A stretch of 64,000 bases of DNA from Pseudisothecium myosuroides (Eukaryota; Streptophyta; Bryopsida; Hypnales; Lembophyllaceae), in the NCBI GenBank assembly GCA_951799445.1, contig OX637293.1, positions 21,266,001-21,330,000 on the forward strand. The letters are read 5' to 3'. Every line of letters starts with the position of its first letter. Positions within the stretch are counted from its first letter, which is position 1. The translations under genes and the position numbers were made by a program. Shown here piece by piece: positions 23,126 through 33,393 of the stretch. The notes beneath the pieces were generated by a model that ran no database searches, was not told where the DNA came from, and saw nothing but the letters and a program-made list of their open reading frames with translations.

Positions 23126-26100
23126 ATTTTGGCTTTGCTGTAAACATTACAATGTTACACAACAGAAAAGGACCAGTTGTCCACTTAAGCATGACAACCT
23201 AGATCTTCTATAAATTTTGTAAACAAGTAACTAAATCCCAACCCAATTTAAGACCTCCCATTCTCCAACGCTCTTGGAATAATACGTTCTCAACTTTCAA
23301 GTTGCTTAGTCATTTGACCAAGCCCCAAGAGTTTGAAATGAAAGCAAGGGCACTTACACATCCAAATTCCTATGCCATAAGCCTAAAAATTAATCTATCA
23401 TCAATACGATAGCATTACATAGATACTAAAACAAGAATTGAAACACCCAAGCTAGCATCTTGATTTGGAGCATTTGTGGCATATGAACACTTCATCAACC
23501 GTATTCAAATTGTATGATTATTGGTATCCATCGCAATCTTGCCAAGCTTAATTACAACACGTGGCGGACATATATACATAGTAGGAATGATAGTCCAACA
23601 CTTCCACTATCTAGAACCTCAAACCCTAATTCAAGCCCTAATTTTTGATAGGAAACAAATTTGAGTACCACAATTGGAGACGAAAACAAAAGGAGATCGA
23701 TGACATTAAAAGCTCAATTGTCACCACTCCAACCGATGACACTAGACAAATTGAGTCCCTACTTGCACCAACAACAAGAATCAACGGAGAGGAGTAGGAA
23801 AAATCTCTTGGAGATGAGCAAGAAGAATCTTCAACAAGCAACTTAAGTAGTTCTCAAGTCATGAAGCCGATTGAGGAAAACCAAAGTCTATAGCACTCAC
23901 ATCATGACATGAGTGTGAACGAAGACCTACTAATGCATTTAGCTTGCACTGCCCTTTCGTTCAATTTTTTGTCCAAGACTTTGTTATTAAGTTGAATGAA
24001 GTACATTGACATTCAAAGATTGAAGACAATTAAGAGAACATTCAAGTGGTTGCTGAATTTGGAACTTGAGGAATCAAATACCATAATTATCATGTTGGAC
24101 GGATTGTCCGTCCTAACTGTCCGATTAGTTTGTCTGTTTGAGATGTTCGGCGACCCTGACCTGCCCGATGTGACTACTCGATGTGACTACTTTAAGGTAG
24201 TCACATTGTCCGTCCGTTCCATTGCAACAAGTGGCTTACATTTCCAGATTTCTTTGATGAGTAGGAGAGCCGTAGTGTTCTTTTTGAGAGTTAGGATGGA
24301 TGAGTACTTGAGCATTACAAGTTTTACACAGTTTCAATTTGGGATGCATTTCAAGTTCACGTTTGATAATTTTGGACCTCTTTTTATGTGCCTCCTCGAT
24401 AGAGCCACCTATTCAAGCCCTTTGCCAAAAATCAGATGCGGTTCGCCATGCGCCGAATTGCTTTGCACTCATAAACACATTCCACTCGTTCAGGAACACC
24501 CACGCTCGGATTCAAACTGCGGCCCACCATCCAAACGCATTTTTAACCAAGCAAGCGGGGTCCATCACTGCACATCCACGAAGATTTGGAATTATCTCTG
24601 GGCCACAATCCACATTACCCAAACCCCCGTGGATGAAACCACTGCTTTCCGGTCGTCTGGTTCGCGGAATACTTACTCCGCGAGGCCTTTTCATGGAAGC
24701 ACGGAGGATGACAACACGAGAGCTTTGATGCACGCTCTCTTCGCATGGCCATTTGCGACAACAAACCTGACTTCCTCAATTGAAAAAACGCATGAAACGA
24801 TGTCGCTCCTATACGGATGTACGTATTGCAAGGGAAAAAATGAGCATTTCCATACTTGGAAAAGACCGCCTCTGTTTTGTTACGCCTTCCTCCATTGATT
24901 TGGAGATGAAGGGAGGTGGCATCCCACCTGGAGACGCCTTCCTGTCCTCGTGTTCATCGACAGAGCCACCTGTTGAAGCCCATTGCCAAAAATCAAGTGC
25001 GGTCTGTTATGTGCCAATGAAATCTTGTGGCACTCAAAAATACATTCCACTCATTCTTGAACACGTAAGCTCAGACTCAGACTGGGGCCCACCATTCCAA
25101 ACGCGTTTCCAACCAACCAAGCGGGGTCCATCGTTGCACGTGCGTGGAGATCCAGAGTGATTTTCAAGGACACGGCGGGCGTAGGGGGGCGACAACACGG
25201 AAATTCTAACCCATGCTTTCTCCTGGAAATGTAAGCCACTTGTTGCAATGGAACGGACGGACAATGTGACTACCTTAAAGTAGTCACATCGAGTAGTCAC
25301 ATCGGGCAGGTCAGGGTCGCCGAACATCTCAAACAGGCAAACTAATCGGACAGTTAGGACGGATAATCCGTCCAACATGATAATTATGGTATTTGATTCC
25401 TCAAGTTCCAAATTCAGCAACCACTTGAATGTTCTCTTAATTGTCTTCAATCTTTGAATGTCAATGTACTTCATTCAACTTAATAACAAAGTCTTGGACA
25501 AAAAATTGAACGAAAGGGCAGTGCAAGCTAAATGCATTAGTAGGTCTTCGTTCACACTCATGTCATGATGTGAGTGCTATAGACTTTGGTTTTCCTCAAT
25601 CGGCTTCATGACTTGAGAACTACTTAAGTTGCTTGTTGAAGATTCTTCTTGCTCATCTCCAAGAGATTTTTCCTACTCCTCTCCGTTGATTCTTGTTGTT
25701 GGTGCAAGTAGGGACTCAATTTGTCTAGTGTCATCGGTTGGAGTGGTGACAATTGAGCTTTTAATGTCATCGATCTCCTTTTGTTTTCGTCTCCAATTGT
25801 GGTACTCAAATTTGTTTCCTATCAAAAATTAGGGCTTGAATTAGGGTTTGAGGTTCTAGATAGTGGAAGTGTTGGACTATCATTCCTACTATGTATATAT
25901 GTCCGCCACGTGTTGTAATTAAGCTTGGCAAGATTGCGATGGATACCAATAATCATACAATTTGAATACGGTTGATGAAGTGTTCATATGCCACAAATGC
26001 TCCAAATCAAGATGCTAGCTTGGGTGTTTCAATTCTTGTTTTAGTATCTATGTAATGCTATCGTATTGATGATAGATTAATTTTTAGGCTTATGGCATAG

Positions 26101-26345
26101 GAATTTGGATGTGTAAGTGCCCTTGCTTTCATTTCAAACTCTTGGGGCTTGGTCAAATGACTAAGCAACTTGAAAGTTGAGAATGTATTATTCCAAGAGC
26201 GTTGGAGAATGGGAGGTCTTAAATTGGGTTGGGATTTAGTTACTTGTTTACAAAATTTATAGAAGATCTAGGTTGTCATGCTTAAGTGGACAACTGGTCC
26301 TTTTCTGTTGTGTAACATTGTAATGTTTACAGCAAAGCCAAGATG
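23126..26345. repeat. 3.2 kb inverted repeat: 1.12 kb arms, 0.98 kb spacer
   Basis: Left arm about 23126-24247, right arm about 25223-26345, nearly identical in opposite orientation; I saw only scattered differences, for example one base in the GGACGGATT(G/A)TCCGTCC hairpin. Each arm carries the same two open frames facing the spacer: about 60 residues (MSTTIGDENKRRSMTLK at its start) and about 84 residues (start MKYIDIQRLKTIKRTFKW). Neither is a family I recognise. The whole could be a foldback or long-TIR transposon, or an inverted duplication. No transposase is visible in the spacer and I found no clear target-site duplication. A transcript crossing it would fold into a hairpin of about 1.1 kb. 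Confidence 0.85.
24397..25158 (+). repeat. Direct duplication inside the inverted-repeat spacer
   Basis: Two copies of about 200 bases, 24397-24595 and 24957-25158, share AGAGCCACCT, CAAAAATCA, CATTCCACTC, GGCCCACCAT, AACGC-TTT and CAAGCGGGGTCCATC. They are GC-richer than the surroundings. Parallel frames (SSIEPPIQALCQKSDAV and SSTEPPVEAHCQKSSAV) suggest that an open frame was duplicated or that both derive from one ancestral sequence. No family recognised. Confidence 0.65.
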
Positions 26346-27315
26346 AAAAAATAATGTGAAGTGAGCTAAGATGCGGAGTCCAAATACAAATTGTCATTTT
26401 GAGAGCCATCAATGGCACTTGTATGTTGGGCCCTTCAGAATCTGACATAAAAATTCAATTTTGGCACTTGAGTGTCAAATCATAATTTTCATCTACAGTA
26501 ACATTGTTTGTTGCAATTCAACAACCCAATAAATTGATAACTCTAGAAATTGGTCCAAAATGATCTAAAATATCCTAGTAATGGCTAGGTCGTAGGGACT
26601 TCCAACGGAATCCATGAAGTTCCCAATCCAACTTCCCATGCTGACATTGCTCGCATGAGGATTCTTCGTGCTGGCGCACAAAGAGGGTGTTTGTCCTTCC
26701 ACTTGTTCTTGATGGGGATTAGGTTCATGGTTTGTCATAGTTGTGTCAAGTCTGTCCTAGCTATGGCCCTCGAAGGCCATTTTAAAAAAAAATTAATAAT
26801 AATAACTCTAGAAATTGATAACATGGAAATGTTGGAACCTTCAACCTTTAAGCGTCCCGACGTCCATATTCTGAACGATGAACAAAGAGCTTCCGAGCAC
26901 TGTTTAGAACAATTAACTTCTCATTCATCTAGTGTAATACTTGAATCTTAAAAAGACAACCTTTATTAATGACCAGTTTCTTGAAATTGCTGTAAATGAC
27001 ATTTCTGTACAAAGATATAAGCAAAAATGTGCAAAAATTCTAAAAAGGGGTTATTACCCAGCCTACGGCCGACATCCTCCGGTTCTCAACCTGGCCACGT
27101 GTCCTCCTGCTTGGGTTGCTCTGTTCAACTGGTGCTTTGAATTGAGAGCTTCGACTTTGCAAGGATTTCTGAACTTGATAGAACCACATTTTGATCGACC
27201 TTTCGAAAGATTTTCCAACATTTTCCAGATTTTTGAAGGCTGTTGTGAGATTTTCAATTGTGGGTGAGAGGTTCCGTTGCAAGGGTCTTTGATTTGGGAT
27301 TTTGTATTGAGAATC
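26346..27315. other. Upstream flank of thioredoxin o, with repeat copy
   Basis: Holds the second copy (26843-27050) of the small repeat also at 19679-19918. After it, 27055-27315 is less AT-rich and includes the probable promoter and leader of the thioredoxin gene. No clear TATA box was found. Confidence 0.45.
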
Positions 27316-30288
27316 ATGGCAACCAGGGCTCTGCGCTTGTTGCGTCGGCCCTTGTACTCCTCACTCTGCCGATCCCGGCCAATTCCGGCTTCGTCATCGA
27401 CTTTTTTGAGCTCACGAGGTGGCTCGCCTTCTTGGGTGGAGACCCAGAGGGAGACGTCTTATCCGTTGAAGGCGTATTCTGCTGCCTCTTCTTCTTTTCG
27501 ACACTTTGCTTCTAGTCCAGGTCTGATTTTTTTTTATAATCTGAACGTTGAACACATTATTTTAGGTTTGAGCCTCGTTTCAAAATCATTTTGTAAGGAC
27601 ATTATGTTAATTCTGAGAGTAGCTGAATGCCACTCTTTTTTCAATCCACGTCTATGAGAGAAATATGTCCACCCAATCTTTGGAATTTGCAGAACCCTAA
27701 ACCCTAAACCCTGAATTATAGAGGAATTGCTCGATGCTTTGGAGATCCTGAATAATGTTTATCATTTCGCTTAGGTTTGATTCTTGTTTCCCATTCATTT
27801 AGCAAGAAAATTATGTTAATTTGAGAGTAGGTGAATACCGCTTTTTGAATTAACGTCTATGAGACAAGCATGTCCACCTAATCTTTGGAACTTGCACAAC
27901 CCTAAATCCTGGACCCTGAAGTAAGATCCTGAATTGACGTTTATGATTTTGTTTAGGTTTGATTCTCGTGTCCAAATGATTCTGCAAGGAAATTATGATA
28001 ATTCTGCGAGTAGCTGAATTCCTCGTTTGATTTATCATCTATGAGACAATGTGTCCACCTAATCTTTGGAACTAGCATTACCCTAAACCCTAAGCCAAAT
28101 TCAAAGTTTTTGAGACCCTATACTAGATGTTCTCAATGTTGTGTCTGAATTTAGGGCTATTTAAAATGCTATCTCAGAGATGGGTGTGAGTGATCTGAAT
28201 TCGTTTTAGACGAATTTTCTTATTCGTTGCATTATTTATGGCTATTCTTGTGTTGGCATTTATTCCTAAGGATAGACGTGACTTTCAGCTGTTTTGTGTG
28301 GTTTCCATGGCTAGAATGGAATGTTTTTTGGTGAGTCTTGGCCCATTTTTGTTAGGACTGCATCGTACTAAAATATGTATTATTCGGATCCCATCTGAAA
28401 AAGTTATGAGTTTTTGAAGTACTAAGATCCGAATCCCAATCCTAGACTTCCCTTGAACCATGACTACTGCATCTATATGATGCATCTCATGGAAGCATTT
28501 TTGACTGCGATAGACCCTAGAAGAATCTGATTTCCAACAAAGTTAGGTGTTTGAATGACACTTACATTTCAACCGACGCGAAAGAGAGGCCCACACATGT
28601 CTCCTTAACTCAGTCGTACAATCCTTGCATGTTTAGTAAACTCTTGTGTGTTTTTGGCCAATACATAGAATCTTGGCTAGGCACTCACAATGGTGCGGTG
28701 TTGGCATTTTTGTGACATGATCAGGCGAAACGTCTGCAGTTCTCGAAGTGTTACATCCTGATGAGTACAAGAGCTTGCTGAATGAAGCGAAAGGTACAGG
28801 AATCCAAAGCAGCAATCGGAATTAGTAAAAAAAAATTAAATGTTACCAGCTTAGTCCAATCATACCTGGTGGTAGATGTTCGAAGCTGCTGATCTATCCA
28901 TGGACACATGGTCTCACGGTTATTTAAACGGATTAGTCATGTCTTTTGGTATGGTTCTTTCACGTTGTGGTTGTTGCGGCACAAAAAATTCTTGAAGAGG
29001 AAATTCTTTTGGTAATATTAGGTGCAGATTATGATTGAGTACAGGATTCGAGAAGCTATGACGATCGATGGTTTATGTTTTGTCCCAATGAGGTTATCAT
29101 GGAGTGCCTCATCTACCTGACCATTTACATGCAATACCTGCCAATGGTTTCTCGTTTAAGCTAAATGACATTTCTACCCAATGTTTTTGCAGAAGACAAA
29201 AAGTTAGCAGTGGTCTACTTTACAGCGAAGTGGTGTGGCCCTTGTAAGTCAATATGTCTTTTGTGATGAAAATGTTTCTTTATCCCTGAATACTTTAACT
29301 TTAGGCAAGTTTCAACGATGTTGTCAAATTAGCCATGAATATCACATAGTAACCCTAACGTTTGTTTTGAGGCTCGAGGGTTACGTAGTTTACTGGCTTG
29401 AAGGTGTTTCTATTAAGCAGGAATTAGAGTGAAGACTTGATGTGACTTGTGACAGGTCGGCACGTATCGCCAGTGGTAAATGCCTTGAGTAAGGAGTTCG
29501 GGGATGTCAAGTTTCTGAAAGTTGATCTGGATGAGGTACATCTATACGCTCGCATACTTGTACTTTTCTTGCTTCATAATATTGTCAAGATATGATTGCA
29601 TTTCACTATGGAGCTATAAGGAGATGGACTGACGCAAACTTATCTGGTTTTGCAGCAAGAGTTGCAGAAGACGATTGAAATGGCGGGTATTGCTGCGGTG
29701 GTATGTAATATGTTGTGATTCTGATTCCTTTAGATTTGAACGAATTATAAACTTTATCTGTTTATGATATTTGTTTGTTAGAACACCGCAAACTAATAAG
29801 GATAGCTTCAGTCGCTTTTCAGTCTGGTAATTAATTCTGAGCCTCTGCTTTGGATTTGGCAGCCCACTTTTCAATTCCACTTGGAAGGCAAGATGGTTTC
29901 AGGATTCAGTGGAGCAGACTCGAAAAAATTGAGGGACACAATTCAGGAGCTTTTGTAAGTTAATGATATGTTTGCAGTGCGAGGATCTTGTCAATGCAGT
30001 CTAGTTGTGTCTTGGAATGCTCATGTAGTTTTCCCGAAACTGGTGCCCTTCAAATTCACTTGGATAACTTGTCATGTGAGCCCTCAATGAAACGACCAAA
30101 TAGAAAGTGGAAATTGAAATACTTCTTGGCTAATTGAGGTCTGTGGTCCATCCAATTCAGTATGATCTCCCCTCAGAAATTGCTCTTGGATGCGAAATTT
30201 CGTGTTAAGTATCGTGAATTGTAGAAGTAATTGCATCTTTAACGATGTTTGTTTTGTGGAGTTTTTCAGGGAGGAAGCCAAAGCTTGA
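27316..30288 (+). CDS. TRXO: Thioredoxin o, mitochondrial
   Basis: Seven exons, 27316-27520, 28740-28793, 29193-29243, 29456-29535, 29656-29700, 29863-29954 and 30270-30288, all with GT-AG introns and matching phases, give 181 residues. The first 68 form an Arg/Ser-rich presequence with no acidic start (MATRALRLLRRPLYSSLCRS), typical of mitochondrial import. The thioredoxin domain follows: VVYFTAKWCGPCRHVSPVV with the redox-active WCGPC at 100-104, KVDLDE, then AAVPTFQF with the cis-Pro at 146, and GFSGADSKKLRDTIQEL. This order and the YFTA-WCGPCR wording match plant o-type thioredoxins, disulfide reductases of the mitochondrial matrix (also reported in nuclei) served by NADPH-thioredoxin reductase; peroxiredoxins are among known targets. 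The Cys codon of CGPC is split by an intron. If the last donor (GTAAGT at 29955) is skipped, the frame ends three bases later at TAA with a nearly complete product. Intron 1 carries the tandem repeats listed separately. Confidence 0.95.
27561..28140 (+). repeat. Three tandem ~190-bp units with telomere-type motifs, in TRXO intron 1
   Basis: Units begin at TTTAGGTTTGA (27561), TTAGGTTTGATTC (27772) and TTAGGTTTGATTC (27952). Each contains AATTATG-TAATT, GAGAGTAG-TGAAT, CTATGAGA, TGTCCACC-AATCTTTGGAA and a CCCTAAA-type word. Unit 1 has a run of CCCTAAA repeats at 27693-27713; unit 3 has CCCTAAACCCTAA near 28080. These match the plant telomere heptamer (telo-box), known in plant promoters and introns as binding sites for telomere-repeat-binding factors. 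The units lie wholly within the intron. Confidence 0.75.
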
Positions 30289-33029
30289 GCAAATTCAATT
30301 CGTGATGTATTGATCATGCGTTCAACATTTTCCCATTCAGTAGGAAGTGGTGTCTTTGATAAGTATACACCTGGCCATGTTTTAGATTCGTCTCCATGGC
30401 TTATTTTTGGTTGCAGGAGACGTGGATAAATATTGGGTCTGGGAGATGTATGAAGCCCAGAAATAACCGTCCAGTCTGCTGAAGTCTGAGCAGGCCTGAA
30501 GAGCACGTGTACTTCCATTTGGACAGCACCTGTTCAGGGTTGCATTTGTTTAGTACTCCCAATTTCGTCAGAGCGAGGTTTAGACTTCAGTGAATGCAGT
30601 GCATTCTACGGTGAATGCGAATGTCCAAGTGGCAATTTCGGTTGTGGACTCTGTAATCCTCAATGTTGGACAAACGTGAACAAACTTGTTTTGCAACTCT
30701 TTTCAATTGAGTAGTGACACAATATTGAATTGAGCATCATGTAGTGCATGATCTCTCTATTTTTTCATGACTAAGGTTACTACTTCCCTTGTTGGCGATT
30801 TCTCAACATGATAAGTGCCATTTTGGGACCTCCAAGCTTCTAAGTTGTTGAATGTTGGGAATTGTCAGTAAATAGTTCAATCAGATTCCCTCTCATCATC
30901 CATTTCTCGAGGTAAGACGCCCTCTTGTTAAAGGACACATGTTAATTTTGATATGGTTCTAGACACTTGAGTTGAGGCTACCTGGTGTGAGAATTTGAAC
31001 TTCTAGTTTTGGCACTCGCAGGCTCTACCAATATTTCAGGTGTTTAGCAGCAGATCGCCACTGCGTGGCAGGCCTCAGACGAGATTGACAAGGAAGTGAG
31101 TATGGTTTCAGTTTCTATAAATGATTGACACAATAAACATTGTACCTCTTTGTGCATTAGCGGGCAATAGAGCTAAGTAGACAAGAATAGGATTCGACAT
31201 ACTTTTTGAAAATCTGCTTTATCAATGACCTTTGCTGTAAATGAATTACTACAAAATGGTTGTAAACAAAACTGTTGCTTTCTAATCACTTTCTCCTTAT
31301 TTGAGTTGGTTGGACACCCTTGTTTCTGTCCCAAATCTGAAGCATAAACATGAGGTAGGGGAACCTGTATGAATGGACTTTCATTTGTGCCAGTTCAAGA
31401 TCATCAGTGTTGGATACATGTAAATTGAATGATGGGATTATTTAGTTGCCAAACTGTCACCTCTTAAAGACTGCAACATTGGGACAGAGACTTCCAAATT
31501 TCTTAGAAATTGCTTTTAGGGGAGCCACTATTGTGGTCTCGATTTCTTTTTGGTTGCTTGAATTGTTGAACATGGGAGCTTTTTACTATCGATTAGCTTT
31601 TGCTTACAAAAGGCTTATGAAGTCACAAGATACATTCACAACGAAAGGTTCTTGTTCATCGTTTTGAAAACATTTTCGACAGAAATGCAAACGCAGGGAT
31701 TGGATTCAGAGAGTTTAATAGTTGATTGATATATAAAGAGGGTAATATTGAAGAGATCGGAGTGAAGCTGAATGCAGAAAAACTGATTTGTAATTCTGGT
31801 TAGAGATTAATGGTTTGCGTGGCGCATATTGAAAGACAACTTGGAACGGGACCCCCTCTTACATTTTACAAGTATCTTTCAAATCGTCTCATTACGAGCT
31901 CAAATATCGTGATGTCCTGCACTTACAGTTGGAACAGTTGAAACAGTTGGAAGTTGCCGCTTCTTCATATGATTGTACCATAATCGGAAAATCAAATACC
32001 TGCAAATTTTAACTCTGGGCCGGGTTTCAGCTTCCTCAAGGCCGAGTTCCCAGGGAAAACATTTCGGAGCAATTAATTGAAATTTCCAAGTGCACTCAAG
32101 TTCACGTATAATAAATTCAACTAAAAAAGTAATGAATGCATAAAATCATGAAAATTTGATCACCTGCAGAACTGCATTCTCGAGTAGGAATAATGGTGTA
32201 CCACACCTTGATGCTCTCAGCCGTAATTGTTTCTTGTTAGGAAGAGAAGAAAGCTGAGATGCGAACAATGGCTTTTAGTTGGGAACCTCGTATTCGTCGA
32301 TTGGCACATTTGAGTGAAATTAGCGCAATTTCAATGGCCCTATTAAAATCTAAAATCTAAACCGAACTCTAGTTTTAGAGCTTTGCATAGGCGCTTGAAC
32401 GTTCCAATTTTGGAAATTGGAAACACGACATTTCAACAAACATGACCATAAATAGATATTCTTGCATTCCTACTCGTAAGCTGTTATAATTCTTTGTGAT
32501 ATTCTCAAATTCTCTATTGAAATCCCACTTGTACAGTACCGTATAATCAAAGATCATTGAATCCCCCAGTGGGTACAAGAGAGCATTAAACCACTCCTGG
32601 GTGGTATATCTTAATTTCACAAAGCCATTCAGTTCAGTATAACTGGCTGGCTGTGAATCACATTAAACATTGCTGTCTTTTGCTGTTGAAAAAGTAAACA
32701 AAGCTGATCATATATTGGAGGGCGGTTAATGAACTCAAGCAGGTCCGGAGCCATCGATTGCGTGGTGACATGTGAATTTGGAGAGTTATGATGAACCACA
32801 CCAATGGTGAAGCTTGTGAAGGAGGGATGATAAATCTACTACCCACTTCACATGCCAGGCAGCGCTCATCCTTCATGAGTACTACCACTTCACATGATCC
32901 TCCCCGCCATTCATCAGTGCTGTTGAATCTTCATCCAACTCTTTCATCTAAGAACTCAAGGCCTCCAAAGATACCCTCGACATCTCATCCAAATCTCGCA
33001 AATCAGCCAGACGTTCATCCACCGTGCTC
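30289..33029. other. Intergenic between TRXO and BURP gene
   Basis: Thioredoxin 3' flank, then AT-rich sequence. One exon-like block at about 31053-31096 has an acceptor (GTTTAGCAG), 15 open codons (QIATAWQASDEIDKE) and a perfect GTGAGT donor, but no partner exons were found. Nothing else is supported. Confidence 0.35.
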
Positions 33030-33037
33030 TCCCTCTG

Positions 33038-33045
33038 TATATATA
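33038..33045 (+). promoter_or_regulatory. TATA box of the BURP gene
   Basis: TATATATA preceded by a pyrimidine-rich stretch and followed about 30 bases on by the likely start of transcription. The leader then meets a donor (ATT-GTAAGG, GT at 33149) and a strong T-rich acceptor ending 33361, so a 5' UTR intron of about 213 bases (33149-33361) is likely before the ATG at 33394. Confidence 0.6.
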
Positions 33046-33393
33046 CCTCCGGCCTGCCTTAGTGCCTTCAGTGTGCACTGTCTCCCGGGCTTCTCGGTTT
33101 GGGTCCCAATTGAACTGTTCCAATTCTTCCGAATCCTGATCTTTCATTGTAAGGATTTCCCTGCAGTCTCAGTTGCAATGAGTTTGAAGCTTCCATTGAA
33201 TTCTAATTCCTGAGAAGCTACAGATTGAATGGATCCTGTGTCGATCCATTTAATTAGTTGACATACATGCACGCTGCAATCAGAATTCGTTGATTGTTTC
33301 AGAGTTTGTGTAAAATTATGTATTAACTTGTGTCAGTTGCGGGTTTTTTTTTTTATTACAGTCTCTTGGAGTGCTAGATCCTCGGTCTCCGAA

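Noticed and set aside
24339..24728. 129-residue open frame in the foldback spacer as a possible transposase
   Set aside because: No DDE or other catalytic motif and no similarity I recognise; part of it is a diverged direct duplication.
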